Shown: positions 19,981-30,473 of the stretch, one piece after another
Layout of the letters: each line of letters opens with the position of its first letter
How positions within the stretch are numbered: position 1 is the first letter of the stretch
Assembly: GCA_009693785.1 (NCBI GenBank)
Contig: SHWP01000014.1
Coordinates: forward strand, 1-60,394
DNA from: Rhodospirillaceae bacterium
Lineage (GTDB): Bacteria > Pseudomonadota > Alphaproteobacteria > Rhodospirillales > Rhodospirillaceae
Reading direction: 5' to 3'
Length of the DNA stretch: 60,394 nt
Position numbers and translations under genes: made by a program
The notes under the pieces: generated by a model
Seen by the model: only the letters and a program-made list of their open reading frames with translations
What the model was told of the DNA's origin: nothing
Database searches by the model: none

Positions 19981-21373
19981 TTACCGTCGAGCGCGATCGC
20001 TTCCGAAAGCAGGGTAATTAAAGCCATCCAGCATTTTACCATCTTGCTTGGCAACAACGCCTGACTTCATAACAAAATCCACGGCATGTAATACTTTTAC
20101 ATCCGATAGCGGATCGCCTTCGACCGCGATTAGGTCAGCTATTTGCCCTGGCGCCAATGTGCCAACATCCTTGAGGCCAAACAAATCCGCAGTCATCACG
20201 GTTGCGGCCTTGATGGCATCCATGGGTGTCATGCCGAATTCGACCATGTAGTCAAATTCCCTGGCATTCTCGGCGTGATTGAAGGTCCCTGCATCTGTGC
20301 CAAAGGCAATTTTCACGCCGCGCGCATAGGCCCCCGCTCGAAGGCCTTGGCCTCGTTGCGCATGCGCACGCTGGGCGGATCCTTGATCCCCAGAAACGGC
20401 GGCGGGTAAGCCGCTGCTAGGGTCGGGACTAGAAAGGTGCCACGCTCTTTCATCAATTTCAGCGTGGCGTCGTCGACGAAGAATCCATGCTCAATAGAAT
20501 CCGCACCCGCCTTCACCGCGTCGGCTATGGCGTTGGGCGTATATGCATGGACCGCAACTTTCATATCCAACTGATGCGCGGCTTCAACGATGGCCTTCAT
20601 CTCGGGAAAGAAAAGTTGTTGCTCGAAGGTCTGAGTCGATGAAAAGCCGCCCGTGGCGGTGAACTTTATGAGATTGGCTCCAAGCTTGTGCTGAAAGCGA
20701 ACGGCGCGGGTGCATTCATCGGGGCCATCGCATACGCCATCCATCAGCCGTGCAGTCAATTGATCACCATCAATGGTGCTGCCGTCGGCATGCCCACCCG
20801 TCGCCGACAACGCCGCCCCTGAGGCGAGAATGCGCGGCCCAACGATTCGCCCCGCATTAAAAGCGTCGCGTGCTGCGAATACGCTTTGGTCGTCGGATCC
20901 CACATCACGCACTGTCGTGAACCCCGCATTCAATGTGCGGCGCGAATAAATAATGGCGTTCACCGCCAGATCGGCGGGAACCGGTGTGGCGCGCCCGCGC
21001 CGAATGCCCTGGCCGCGGGAAAATCGCTTGGCTGGCTGCGCAGATGCACGTGAGCGTCCATGAGGCCGGGTAACACGAAACGGTTCTTGAGGTCGATGAC
21101 CGCTGTACTCTCGGCCAGCCCTAGAGAGCTAGGAGTAGGGGAGCCAGAAACAACTCGGTCAATGCGATCATTCTTGATAACAAGGGTCATGTCTTTTTGT
21201 GCGGGCTGGCCAGGGACCGCCAACAATGTCCCCGCATACACGACCGTGATGTGCTCTGGCGTCTCGGAGGCAGCTCCAGGCCTGCTTTGGGCGAAGGCGA
21301 AATCAAGGCTGCCGATGCTTACAGCCAAAGCGCCGAAGAGCCCTAGCCCATAGCCGATTTTCTTGATGTTCAT
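19981..21373 (-). pseudogene. exported amidohydrolase, interrupted by two frameshifts
   Basis: Three overlapping reading frames (start 21373 to about 20960; 20963 to 20313; 20316 to 19981) together encode one metal-dependent amidohydrolase of about 460 residues, related to Xaa-Pro dipeptidase or imidazolonepropionase-like enzymes. A signal peptide (ending DFAFAQ) opens frame 1. The metal ligands are spread over the pieces: HVH in frame 1, VAVHAY and SIEHGFF in frame 2, FGTDAG in frame 3. Each break would be repaired by one added base, one of them in a G5 run (20331-20335). It is either a fresh pseudogene or a sequencing error. It is convergent with the phosphatase gene 5 bases away. Confidence 0.8.
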
Positions 21374-21509
21374 GGTACCCTCCCCATCCCTGTACTCAGC
21401 ATATCCCAGTTGGTGCCGGCGGGGCAGGGCTTCATGGGGCCTTAACCCCCATTCCGCCACAATGCGGGATCAGGGTATGATCCAGTTTTACGACGCGGAT
21501 TAGTGCTTC

Positions 21510-21995
21510 ATGACCAAGATCATATTTTCCATGCTTATTGTCCCACTGCTGGTGGCTGCAACAGCAGAAGCCAGTACCATCACCGTGCGCGGAACCGAAT
21601 GCCAGCATTTGGTCCAGCATGCATCGACCAACGATGCCACCTACACACCTGGAGTGGATGTAAAAGGCAAAGCAGTTGCACCTGCTGATCTGGATGGCGG
21701 CTCAAACATGGCCATGCCCGAGGCCATCGACATCCAGATCGGCGTTGACTTGGCCGACCGGCTTGCCCTGAAGGCTGCGAAAAACACAACACCCGCAACG
21801 CCACGTGGACAAGCCGTGCGAAAGGCGATGCCCTTCGAAGGCAAAGTTCCCCTGGGAACGATCACGGTGAAGGGCCAAGACGTGTTCTGGAACGGCGAAC
21901 GCATGTTGCCACAAGATCAAGTGCTTCTGACCGAGGCATGCCGCCTGTCGATGACCACAGGAACTGGCGCATTACCGACCCGTAAGCCGCAATAA
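21510..21995 (+). CDS. secreted protein of unknown function
   Basis: A 161-residue protein with a clear signal peptide (MTKIIFSMLIVPLLVAATAEA, cleavage near residue 21). The mature part is hydrophilic, has only two cysteines (in TECQHL and TEACRL) that could form a disulfide, and contains no motif I recognise. The phrase GTITVKGQDVFWNGERML suggests beta structure. It is transcribed divergently from the amidohydrolase with 136 bases between. Base composition is like its neighbours. Confidence 0.7.
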   Translation: MTKIIFSMLIVPLLVAATAEASTITVRGTECQHLVQHASTNDATYTPGVDVKGKAVAPADLDGGSNMAMPEAIDIQIGVDLADRLALKAAKNTTPATPRGQAVRKAMPFEGKVPLGTITVKGQDVFWNGERMLPQDQVLLTEACRLSMTTGTGALPTRKPQ

Positions 21996-22088
21996 GTTCG
22001 TCGATAGTCTCGTTGCGCCTGGAGCCGGGTTCGCCTAATGTCCGGCTGAATTTACTAGCATTTCCAAGGTTTAAAGGACTGTTCGTTC

Positions 22089-23402
22089 ATGCGCTTGTCG
22101 CGCTTTTTCCTGCCCACCCTAAAAGAAACCCCCACTGAAGCCCAGATTGTGTCGCACCGGCTGATGCTGCGGGCAGGCATGATTCGTCAGCATGCGGCTG
22201 GAATTTATAACTGGCTGCCTTTGGGTTCGATGGTGCTGCGCAATATCGCTGAAATAGTGCGCCAAGAACAAAATGCCGCCGGGGCGCAGGAAATCATTAT
22301 GCCGACAGTGCAGGCAGGCGAACTTTGGAAAGAAAGCGGCCGATACGACGACTATGGCCCCGAGATGCTACGCATCAAGGACCGCCATGACCGGGATATG
22401 TTGTACGGCCCAACGCATGAAGAGGTCGTGACCGACATCTTCCGCAATAATGTCAAAAGCTATCGCGACCTACCACTCAATCTGTACCAGATACATTGGA
22501 AATTCCGCGATGAGGTGCGCCCACGGTTCGGTGTGATGCGCGGCCGCGAATTCCTCATGAAGGATGCGTACTCGTTCGATACCGACTTCGCGCGTTCGAA
22601 GCACTCATATAACCAAATGTTCGTCGCTTACCTGCGCACGTTTGCTCGCATGGGTTTAAAGGCAATTCCTATGCGCGCTGACAGCGGGCCCATCGGCGGC
22701 GACATGAGCCACGAATTTATCGTGCTCGCCGAAACTGGTGAAAGCGCCGTATTTTGCCATAAGGGCCTGCTCGAGAAGCCCATTCCGCAAAACGTGAACT
22801 ATGACGCCGATCTTCAAGCGGTTGTCGATGATTGGACCAGTTTATATGCCGCCACTGAGGAAAAGCATGATGCGGCCACGGCGGCCAAACTCGGTGGTGA
22901 TCTAGTGTCCGCAAGGGGCATTGAGGTGGGTCAGACATTCCACTTTGGCACAAAGTATTCAGCCTCGATGAAAGCAACGGTAGCAGGACCTGATGGCGGA
23001 ACAATTACCCCGATGATGGGTTCGTACGGCATCGGTGTTTCTCGCTGTGCCGCCGCCATTATTGAAGCCAGCCACGACGATGCGGGTATTATCTGGCCCG
23101 AGGCCGTGGCGCCGTTCCGCGTTGGCCTGATCAACCTCAAACCAGGCGATGCAGCCTGTGATACGGCCTGCAATGATTTATATACGAAACTTGGCAAAGC
23201 CAATGTCAGCGTGTTGTACGATGACCGCGACGAACGCCCAGGCGTGAAGTTTGCCAATATGGACCTAATTGGCCTGCCCTGGCACTTAGTGGTTGGGCCT
23301 AAGGGTCTCGCAAAGGGGCAGATCGAACTCAAACGTCGCGCTGGTGGCGCGCGCGAAGAACTCAGCGTCGATGCGGCGTTACAGAAAATCACTTCTGCTT
23401 AG
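22089..23402 (+). CDS. proS: prolyl-tRNA synthetase (short alphaproteobacterial form)
   Basis: Charges tRNA-Pro. This class II synthetase has motif 1 around [15 protein letters not shown]...GIYNWLPLG, motif 2 in [29 protein letters not shown] and motif 3 in GSYGIGVSR, followed by the anticodon-binding domain. At 437 residues it lacks the roughly 180-residue editing insertion of E. coli ProRS, as is normal in alphaproteobacteria. It is followed closely by lolC. Confidence 0.96.
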   Translation: MRLSRFFLPTLKETPTEAQIVSHRLMLRAGMIRQHAAGIYNWLPLGSMVLRNIAEIVRQEQNAAGAQEIIMPTVQAGELWKESGRYDDYGPEMLRIKDRHDRDMLYGPTHEEVVTDIFRNNVKSYRDLPLNLYQIHWKFRDEVRPRFGVMRGREFLMKDAYSFDTDFARSKHSYNQMFVAYLRTFARMGLKAIPMRADSGPIGGDMSHEFIVLAETGESAVFCHKGLLEKPIPQNVNYDADLQAVVDDWTSLYAATEEKHDAATAAKLGGDLVSARGIEVGQTFHFGTKYSASMKATVAGPDGGTITPMMGSYGIGVSRCAAAIIEASHDDAGIIWPEAVAPFRVGLINLKPGDAACDTACNDLYTKLGKANVSVLYDDRDERPGVKFANMDLIGLPWHLVVGPKGLAKGQIELKRRAGGAREELSVDAALQKITSA

Positions 23403-23420
23403 GTCATAGGCACCGCAACC

Positions 23421-24668
23421 ATGATATTTTCCGCCTTCGAACGAATGGTTGCCGGGCGCTATCTACGGGCGCGCCGCCGTGAAGGGTTTGTTTCAGTCAT
23501 CGCGGGCTTTTCTTTTGGCGGCATTGCGCTGGGCGTTGCTACACTGATCATCGTCATGGCGGTCATGAATGGCTTTCGCCAAGACATGATGAGCCGCATT
23601 CTTGGCGTCAACGGCCATATCGATGTTTCCGGCAAGGTCTATGCCATCGACAAATTCGACGACTTAGCAGCCAAGCTCAAAGTTTTGCCCGGTATCGTGT
23701 CAGTAATGCCGGCCGTTCAAGGCCAGGTGATGGCCACCGGGCAGGGGCGCTCGTCGGGCGTCCTCGTGCGTGGCGTGCGCGGCGAAGATCTCGCCCAACG
23801 GCCTTGGATCGCGAACCATATTATTGATGGTGCCCTTGATGGTTTTACCGAGGGCGAAGGAATCGCAGTCGGCTCGCGCATGGCCGAGACGTTTAACCTC
23901 CGGGCTGGATCAGAACTAACGCTGCTCGCCCCTAAGGGTAACGTAACGGCCTTTGGTGCGGTGCCCCGTGTGCAGACCTTTAAGATCGCGGCTGTGTTTA
24001 ATGTGGGCATGAGCGATTTTGATGCCTCAGTGATCTTCATGCCCTTGCCGCAAGCCCAGCGGTTCTTCAAATACCCTAACGCTGTCACCAACCTTGAAAT
24101 TCACCTCGCCAACCCAGACACAGCCCACATGATTTCGCGAGATATTCAACAGATCACAGGAGAAACGACACGGGTCTTGAGTTGGGAGCAAACCAACGGA
24201 CCGTTGTTTAACGCGCTTCAGGTCGAGCGCAATGTCATGTTCCTGATCCTCACGCTGATCATCCTGGTGGCCGCGTTCAATATCATTTCTGGCATGATCA
24301 TGCTGGTGAAGGACAAAGGCCGCGACATCGCCATTTTGCGCACCATGGGCGCCACGCGTGGCATGATCATGCGCATTTTTTTCATGGCGGGGGCGAGCAT
24401 TGGGTTTGTGGGTACTTTGCTTGGCTTGATTCTGGGCGTTGTCGTTTGTGAGAACATTGAGGCGATCCGGCAATTCTTGAGCATGATTACGGGCACGGAT
24501 TTATTCTCACCCGAGATCTATTTTCTATCCAAAATGCCAGCCGAGATGGACTGGAACGAAACGCTGTCGATCATCGCTATGTCATTAGCGCTGTCGTTCG
24601 GGGCAACGCTTTATCCTTCGTGGCGTGCGGCGCGGACTGACCCCGTCGACGCGTTGCGGTACGAGTAG
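23421..24668 (+). CDS. lolC: lipoprotein-releasing ABC transporter permease (LolC/E, LolF type)
   Basis: The inner-membrane permease that extracts outer-membrane lipoproteins and hands them to LolA. Topology fits MacB/Lol permeases: one N-terminal helix (about 25-50), a large periplasmic domain, then three helices in the last 150 residues. The [29 protein letters not shown] segment is the family coupling region. Only one permease gene is present, as expected for organisms using a single LolF-like permease. It is paired with lolD five bases downstream. Confidence 0.92.
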   Translation: MIFSAFERMVAGRYLRARRREGFVSVIAGFSFGGIALGVATLIIVMAVMNGFRQDMMSRILGVNGHIDVSGKVYAIDKFDDLAAKLKVLPGIVSVMPAVQGQVMATGQGRSSGVLVRGVRGEDLAQRPWIANHIIDGALDGFTEGEGIAVGSRMAETFNLRAGSELTLLAPKGNVTAFGAVPRVQTFKIAAVFNVGMSDFDASVIFMPLPQAQRFFKYPNAVTNLEIHLANPDTAHMISRDIQQITGETTRVLSWEQTNGPLFNALQVERNVMFLILTLIILVAAFNIISGMIMLVKDKGRDIAILRTMGATRGMIMRIFFMAGASIGFVGTLLGLILGVVVCENIEAIRQFLSMITGTDLFSPEIYFLSKMPAEMDWNETLSIIAMSLALSFGATLYPSWRAARTDPVDALRYE

Positions 24669-24673
24669 CGCCC

Positions 24674-25360
24674 ATGGCAATGTCGACTTCTGGCCTTGCA
24701 CTGATTGGCGTGCATCGCAGCTTCCAACAGGGAGCGGCCATGCTTCATGTTTTACGTGGAGCCGAGTTGAACGTGGCGCGGGGTGAGGTTGTTGCTCTGA
24801 TAGGACCCTCTGGTGCGGGTAAGTCAACTTTACTTCACATTGCCGGGCTGCTGGAAAAACCCGATCGCGGTGAGGTTCGTCTTGGTGGGGAAGACTGCGG
24901 TTCGCTTGACGATGAACGGCGCACCGCACTGCGCCGTGGCCATTTGGGCTTTGTCTACCAGTTCCATCACCTATTACCCGAGTTCTCGGCGCTAGAGAAT
25001 ATCGTGGTGCCACAAATGATCGCGGGCAAATCAAAGCCCGAAGCTGAGTTACGAGCGCTTGATCTACTCGCTCGCCTGGGCCTGAAGGACCGGGCTGACC
25101 ATCGGCCCGGGCAACTCTCAGGCGGTGAGCAGCAACGTGTGGCTATTGCGCGTGCGCTGGCGAATAAGCCGAGTGTTTTGCTGGCTGATGAACCCACGGG
25201 CAACCTCGACCCTGATACCGCAGATGGAGTTTTCGCCGAACTCGTGGCGCTCGCGAAAGATCAAGGCTTGGCGGCATTGATCGCCACGCATAATCCGGCA
25301 TTGGCCGCGCGCATGGATCGTACCGTGCGGCTGGACCACGGCGTGCTGGTGCAAGTATGA
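24674..25360 (+). CDS. lolD: lipoprotein-releasing ABC transporter ATPase
   Basis: A 228-residue ATPase that powers LolC. Walker A is GPSGAGKST (44-52), the Q-loop lies in [17 protein letters not shown], the signature is [15 protein letters not shown], and Walker B is [15 protein letters not shown]. All catalytic residues are present. It is cotranscribed with lolC. Confidence 0.95.
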   Translation: MAMSTSGLALIGVHRSFQQGAAMLHVLRGAELNVARGEVVALIGPSGAGKSTLLHIAGLLEKPDRGEVRLGGEDCGSLDDERRTALRRGHLGFVYQFHHLLPEFSALENIVVPQMIAGKSKPEAELRALDLLARLGLKDRADHRPGQLSGGEQQRVAIARALANKPSVLLADEPTGNLDPDTADGVFAELVALAKDQGLAALIATHNPALAARMDRTVRLDHGVLVQV

Positions 25361-25369
25361 CCTGCCCTC

Positions 25370-25918
25370 ATGGTTGAAATTGCCTCCCGTTTGCAGCGAT
25401 TGTTAATCGTCGGCAGCCCAGCCGCGGGAAAGTCTGACTTGGCCCAACGGATCGGCTTGATGGCCAGCTTGCCCGTTCATCACTTGGATGCCTTGTACTA
25501 CCGGCCAGGGTGGGTGGATCAGAACGAAGAACGGTGGCGCGAGACGGTTGAAAAAATTTCTGCCGAAGAGCGCTGGGTAATTGATGGCAACCACCTCAAC
25601 GTCATGCCCCAGCGGCTGGCGCGCGCCCAGGCGATTTTCTGGCTAGATTATGACCGCATCGAGACGACCAAGCGTGTCCTCAGCCGCATGATTCTCCCTC
25701 AACCGATGCCTCGGCTCGATTTGGCCGAGGGCTGCGTGGAATCATGGAGTGTGGATTTTCTGACCTTTGCGTGGAACTTCGTTGATACCGAGCGTAAACT
25801 GTTGGATGTGGCCTTGGCGGCCGTGAACGAGACGCAAGTCGTGATCCGGGTGCAGCGGTCGAAGGATCTGCGCTATTTCATGGATCGCTTCAAAACCCGT
25901 TTCAAATCCAAGGCATAG
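25370..25918 (+). CDS. P-loop kinase-like protein (adenylate kinase / FlaR-like)
   Basis: A 182-residue cytosolic protein whose Walker A loop GSPAAGKSD (about 16-24) is followed by HHLDALYYRPGW and VIDGNHLN. This is the pattern of the small DNA topology modulation (FlaR)/adenylate-kinase-like group. The substrate of this group is not established. It starts 9 bases after lolD and 9 bases before the hydrolase gene, so it probably belongs to the same transcript. Confidence 0.75.
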   Translation: MVEIASRLQRLLIVGSPAAGKSDLAQRIGLMASLPVHHLDALYYRPGWVDQNEERWRETVEKISAEERWVIDGNHLNVMPQRLARAQAIFWLDYDRIETTKRVLSRMILPQPMPRLDLAEGCVESWSVDFLTFAWNFVDTERKLLDVALAAVNETQVVIRVQRSKDLRYFMDRFKTRFKSKA

Positions 25919-25927
25919 GAGCCAAAG

Positions 25928-26833
25928 ATGGCAGGTCAGATGTTCTCGCGGCGAGTTGCGCTCGTGGCTGCTGCTGCAGCAGGTGCCTCAACCGCCATAG
26001 CTCAAGAAAGCAAAAGCAATTCGACACAACCCAAGTTCAAGCGGGCGTATGTTGATGGCCCCTATGGGCAAATTCACTATCGTTACGTTTTAGCCGCGAA
26101 TTCAACCAAAACGCCACTTATTTGCCTTCACGCAAGCCCGCTCTCGGGTCTGGTCTATGAAAATTGGATCGAGGAAATGGGCAAGGATCGCAATGCCTTC
26201 GCCGCAGATACGCCTGGATACGGAAGTTCCGACACGCCGTCAGCGCCTGTGCAAATTCCCGATTTCGGCAAGGCCATCGTCCGATTCATGGATGAGCTGA
26301 AAATCGAACGCGCCGATATCATGGGCTATCACACCGGCTCGTTCACCTCGATCGAGGTTGCAAAAAGTTTCCCCAACCGGATTCGTCGTGTTGTCCTTAT
26401 TTCGGCACCAATTTTCAACGATGAGGAGTTGAGCAACTATCGCAAGTCCACGCTGCGCCCCGCACCGACCTTCGAGCAAATGCTGGCTTCGACCCTTGAG
26501 AGCGTGCGGAAAAACGGCCGCGGAATGTTTAAAGATGTTCCCACCGATGAGCGCTATTGGGACATTAGTTTGGAGCGTATGCGCCATTATCGCACCAGTA
26601 CTTGGGGATTTGCGGCGGCGTTCAATTACGACCTCAAGAAAGCGGTTGGCGAAACCCAACAGCCCATTCTGGTGCTCAATCCGCAGGACGATTTGTGGGA
26701 GCAAACACCCCGCGTAAAGCCCTATTTGAATGCCAAAAGCCGTGTCCACGACTTGCCGGGGCGCACCCACGGCATGATGGATTCGCACACCGTTGAAATT
26801 GCCAAAGTCGTGCGCGAGTTTTTGGACGCGTAA
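25928..26833 (+). CDS. exported alpha/beta-hydrolase-fold protein with atypical nucleophile elbow
   Basis: A 301-residue protein with an N-terminal export signal containing RR ([16 protein letters not shown]), possibly Tat-type, cleaved near residue 26. The alpha/beta-hydrolase fold is shown by the LICLHASPLSG oxyanion strand, ADTPGYGSSD, and a C-terminal acid (NPQDD) and His (GRTHGMMDSH). At the nucleophile elbow, where GxSxG is expected, the sequence is G133-Y-H-T-G137, placing His135 where Ser would be. It resembles haloalkane dehalogenase/esterase relatives, but the chemistry is uncertain. It ends 79 bases before dnaE. Confidence 0.8.
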   Translation: MAGQMFSRRVALVAAAAAGASTAIAQESKSNSTQPKFKRAYVDGPYGQIHYRYVLAANSTKTPLICLHASPLSGLVYENWIEEMGKDRNAFAADTPGYGSSDTPSAPVQIPDFGKAIVRFMDELKIERADIMGYHTGSFTSIEVAKSFPNRIRRVVLISAPIFNDEELSNYRKSTLRPAPTFEQMLASTLESVRKNGRGMFKDVPTDERYWDISLERMRHYRTSTWGFAAAFNYDLKKAVGETQQPILVLNPQDDLWEQTPRVKPYLNAKSRVHDLPGRTHGMMDSHTVEIAKVVREFLDA

Positions 26834-26855
26834 GCTCGCCACAGACACATTTTCC

Positions 26856-26864
26856 TGTGGATAA
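26856..26864 (-). promoter_or_regulatory. perfect DnaA box upstream of dnaE
   Basis: The minus strand reads TTATCCACA, the E. coli DnaA-box consensus, 48 bases before the dnaE start codon. It overlaps one arm of a CCACAG...CTGTGG hairpin (26849 onward). A single box can arise by chance, so a regulatory role is inferred. Confidence 0.35.
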
Positions 26865-26912
26865 ATCCTCGCGCCCGCTGACTTGACCAGCGGCGTGTGG
26901 GATCATCCGCCC

Positions 26913-29900
26913 ATGACCCACGCCGCTTTCGTTCATTTACGCGTTCATTCGGCCTATTCCATGTCCGAGGGCGCCATAAAGATCGACCAATTGGCCGATC
27001 TCTGCGTGGCTGCCAACATGCCTGCGGTAGCGCTGACCGACACCCGGAATTTGTTCGGCGCTCTTGAGTTCTCCAAAGCCTGCGCCAAGGTGGGTGTGCA
27101 GCCGATTATTGGCTGCCAACTCGCCGTGCGGCGCGAAGACGTCAACAACGCGCACGGCCAAAGCGGGCGTCTGCCGGAACCTGATGCACTTGTGTTGCTC
27201 GTACAAAACGAAGCGGGCTATCTCAATCTGATCCATCTGGTTAGCAAAGCTTTTTTAGAAACCGATTCTGGTGAAACACCGCAAATCTCGTGGGCGGATC
27301 TGGAAGCTGCTCATGCTGGCCTGATTGCGCTGACGGCTGGGCCCGCCGGGATTGTTGGGCGGCACCTTGTCGATGGACAACGCGACAAGGCCGAGCTGGC
27401 CATCGAACGGCTGGCCAAAATTTATCCAGGCCGGCTTTATATCGAGTTGATGCGTCATGGCGTGCCCGCCGAAGAACGCATCGAGGCCCCATTACTAGCG
27501 CTGGCCGATAAGTATAAATTGCCACTCGTTGCCACGAACGAGGCATTCTTCGATAACGAAGGCATGTATGCCGCCCACGATGCCTTGATCTGTATTGCGG
27601 ATAAGTCATTCGTGGCGGTTCACAACCGGCGCCGTCTCACGCCGCACCATCGCTTTAAGTCGGCGGATGAGATGGCCAAGCTATTTGCTGATATTCCAGA
27701 AGCGATCGCGAACACGCTAGTGATCGCCAAGCGTTGTTCGTTCTTGGTGGAAGAGCGCAAACCCATTTTGCCGCGTTCGCCCAAGACCGGGGACCGCAGC
27801 GAAGAAGAGGCCTTGCGTGACTGGGCCCGGCAAGGGTTGGAGAAGCGGCTCACGGCCTTGGTGTTCAAGCCTGGCATGTCAGCGGTCGATCAGGCGCATG
27901 TGGCCAAACCCTACCGCGAGCGGTTGGATTACGAACTCGATGTGATCGTGAAGATGGGCTTTGCCGGTTACTTCATGATCGTTGCGGACTTTATTCAATG
28001 GGCTAAGGCGCAAGGAATTCCCGTGGGGCCGGGCCGCGGATCGGGCGCAGGCTCGGTGGTTGCGTGGTCTTTGCTGATTACAGATCTCGACCCGCTGAGA
28101 TTTAACCTGCTGTTCGAGCGCTTCTTGAACCCCGAACGTGTGTCGATGCCGGATTTCGACATCGATTTTTGCCAAAACCGCCGCGATGAAGTGATTCGGT
28201 ACGTCCAGCAAGAATACGGTCGCGACCGTGTGGCCCAGATTATCACATTTGGAAAACTGCAAGCCCGTGCCGTGTTGCGCGGCGTTGGCCGCGTGCTGGA
28301 AATGCCGCTGGGTTATGTCGATAAAATCTGCAAGCTAGTGCCCAATAACCCTGCTGCACCCGTGACCTTGTCCCAGGCCATCGAATCGGACCCCGAGTTG
28401 CAGCGGCTGCGCGATACCGATGATAATGTGGCGCGATTGTTCGACATCTCGCTCAAGCTGGAAGGGCTCTATGCCCACGCATCTACCCACGCCGCCGGGG
28501 TAGTGATTGGTGATCGGCCCTTGGAGCAGTTGGTGCCGCTCTACCGCGACCCAAATTCCGATATGCCAGTGACGCAGTTCAACATGAAGTACGTTGAGGC
28601 TGCTGGCCTGGTGAAGTTCGACTTTCTCGGCCTCAAGACGCTGACCGTGCTGGACGTTGCGGTCAAATTATTGGCGAAGCGTGACATTCAGATTGATTTG
28701 AACAACTTGCCGCTCGATGACAAGCCAACCTTCGCGATGCTGTCGCGGGCCGATACAGCAGGCGTATTTCAGTTTGAAAGCGCGGGCATGCGTGATGTGC
28801 TGCGCAAGCTCAAGCCCGATGTGTTTGAAGACCTTATCGCCGTGGTGGCGCTCTATCGTCCCGGCCCCATGGATGACATCCCCGCTTTTATAAACCGTAA
28901 GCTGGGTACTGAACCAATTGAGTACCTGCACCCGGCGCTCGAGGCGATACAGAAAGATACCTACGGCGTGTTCGTGTATCAGGAACAAGTCATGAGCGCC
29001 GCACAGCTACTCGCGGGATATAGTCTGGGCAAGGCCGACTTGTTGCGTCGTGCTATGGGCAAGAAAATAAAGTCCGAAATGGATGCCCAACGCGACGTTT
29101 TTGTCACTGGCGCATCGGCGCGTGGCATTCCAAAGGACAAAGCTGACGAAGTTTTCGATGCCATTGCCAAATTCGCCGGCTACGGCTTCAACAAGTCGCA
29201 TTCCGCGCCGTATGCCATGCTGGCCTATCAAACTGCCTATCTCAAAGCTAACTACCCGGCTGAATTCATGGCTGCTTCCATGGCGTTAGAACTCAGCAAC
29301 ACCGACAAGCTTGCGGGGTTCAAGGGCGAGTGCGGCAGGCTCGGCATTCCCATTCTTCCGCCCGATGTGAATCGCTCTGAGGTGTCGTTCGCGGTGGAAG
29401 ACGGGAAAATTCGCTATGCCTTGGCTGCCGTGCGAAACGTGGGCGAGGGAGCCATGGCGGCCTTAGTGGCTGCTCGCAATAAAAAAGGCCCGTTCAAGTC
29501 CGTGGCCGATTTCGCCGGGCGTCTTGACGGTAACGTGGTAAATAAGCGGCTGTTGGAAAACCTCATCAAGTCTGGTGCGCTTGATTCGCTCGATCCCAAT
29601 CGCGCCAAGTTGTTTGCAGGGGCCGAGACCATCATGCGGTTTGCTCAGCATAAGTCTAGCGAACGCTCCTCAAAGCAGGTGAGTCTTTTCGGCGGTGAAG
29701 ATAATGCCGTCAAACTTAAGCTGACCGATATTCCAGATTGGCGGCCAATGGAGAAACTCTCCAACGAATTTGATGCTATTGGGTTTTATCTCTCTGCGCA
29801 TCCGTTGGACGCCTATTCGGGCACGCTCGAAGCGCTGAACGTGAAAAAAGCGAAGGATTTAGGCGTGCTCACAGCGAATGATTGCACCCATCCTATTCGC

Positions 29901-30368
29901 ATGGCTGGTACCGTTGTGGCCAAGCGCGAGCGCGTGGGTAAACGCGGCAATAAATATGCGTTCGTGATGCTGTCGGACGATACGGGTACGTTCGAAGTCA
30001 CCATGTTCTCGGAAGTACTGGCCGCCTCACGCGAATTGATGGACTCAGGCGCCCCCGTATTGCTCACGCTTGATGCTCAGATGGAAGAGGAGCGGGTGCG
30101 CCTGTTGTGTAGCCGCGCCGACCCACTGGAAAAGGCACTGGCGGCGCGCCTGAAGAACCTGAAGCTTTCAGTGAATGGAATGCTGCCGGTGCAAGAGCTG
30201 CAAGACATTCTTGCCGCCGATGGGCGCGGCAACGGGCGTATTATCTTAGCTGCTCGCTCTAATGGCCATTGGATCGAGATCAACCTGCCGGGCCGCTACG
30301 CCATTCAACCCAAGACGCTGTCTGGTTTGAAAAACATTCCAGGCGTAACCGAGATCCGCGAGATTTAG
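26913..30368 (+). CDS. dnaE: DNA polymerase III alpha subunit
   Basis: The replicative polymerase, 1151 residues. The N-terminal PHP domain begins HLRVHSAYSMSEG. The polymerase domain shows GPGRGSGAGS near residue 380 and the catalytic MPDFDIDFCQNRR near 420. Then come the helix-hairpin-helix region and the OB-fold (about 985-1075, AGTVVAKRERVGKRGNKYAF). ATG 26913 is chosen because the PHP motif then begins at residue 8, as in the family; ten extra codons lie upstream. It appears monocistronic after the lol cluster. Confidence 0.97.
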   Translation: MTHAAFVHLRVHSAYSMSEGAIKIDQLADLCVAANMPAVALTDTRNLFGALEFSKACAKVGVQPIIGCQLAVRREDVNNAHGQSGRLPEPDALVLLVQNEAGYLNLIHLVSKAFLETDSGETPQISWADLEAAHAGLIALTAGPAGIVGRHLVDGQRDKAELAIERLAKIYPGRLYIELMRHGVPAEERIEAPLLALADKYKLPLVATNEAFFDNEGMYAAHDALICIADKSFVAVHNRRRLTPHHRFKSADEMAKLFADIPEAIANTLVIAKRCSFLVEERKPILPRSPKTGDRSEEEALRDWARQGLEKRLTALVFKPGMSAVDQAHVAKPYRERLDYELDVIVKMGFAGYFMIVADFIQWAKAQGIPVGPGRGSGAGSVVAWSLLITDLDPLRFNLLFERFLNPERVSMPDFDIDFCQNRRDEVIRYVQQEYGRDRVAQIITFGKLQARAVLRGVGRVLEMPLGYVDKICKLVPNNPAAPVTLSQAIESDPELQRLRDTDDNVARLFDISLKLEGLYAHASTHAAGVVIGDRPLEQLVPLYRDPNSDMPVTQFNMKYVEAAGLVKFDFLGLKTLTVLDVAVKLLAKRDIQIDLNNLPLDDKPTFAMLSRADTAGVFQFESAGMRDVLRKLKPDVFEDLIAVVALYRPGPMDDIPAFINRKLGTEPIEYLHPALEAIQKDTYGVFVYQEQVMSAAQLLAGYSLGKADLLRRAMGKKIKSEMDAQRDVFVTGASARGIPKDKADEVFDAIAKFAGYGFNKSHSAPYAMLAYQTAYLKANYPAEFMAASMALELSNTDKLAGFKGECGRLGIPILPPDVNRSEVSFAVEDGKIRYALAAVRNVGEGAMAALVAARNKKGPFKSVADFAGRLDGNVVNKRLLENLIKSGALDSLDPNRAKLFAGAETIMRFAQHKSSERSSKQVSLFGGEDNAVKLKLTDIPDWRPMEKLSNEFDAIGFYLSAHPLDAYSGTLEALNVKKAKDLGVLTANDCTHPIRMAGTVVAKRERVGKRGNKYAFVMLSDDTGTFEVTMFSEVLAASRELMDSGAPVLLTLDAQMEEERVRLLCSRADPLEKALAARLKNLKLSVNGMLPVQELQDILAADGRGNGRIILAARSNGHWIEINLPGRYAIQPKTLSGLKNIPGVTEIREI

Positions 30369-30473
30369 GCTGTAAAGGGGACTTCAGAGCGTTCCGATCA
30401 CCACTAAGTCTAGAGTCGCTGCCAGGCTAGTTATCTGGTCTTAAAGCCTTGTTTTACTGCTGATTTTCCGCCC

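Noticed and set aside
22000..22088. Hairpin AGCCGG...CCGGCT before proS as terminator or T-box-like element
   Set aside because: Only a 6-bp stem with a 13-base loop and no T-tract. T-box leaders are not expected in this class and none of their motifs is seen.
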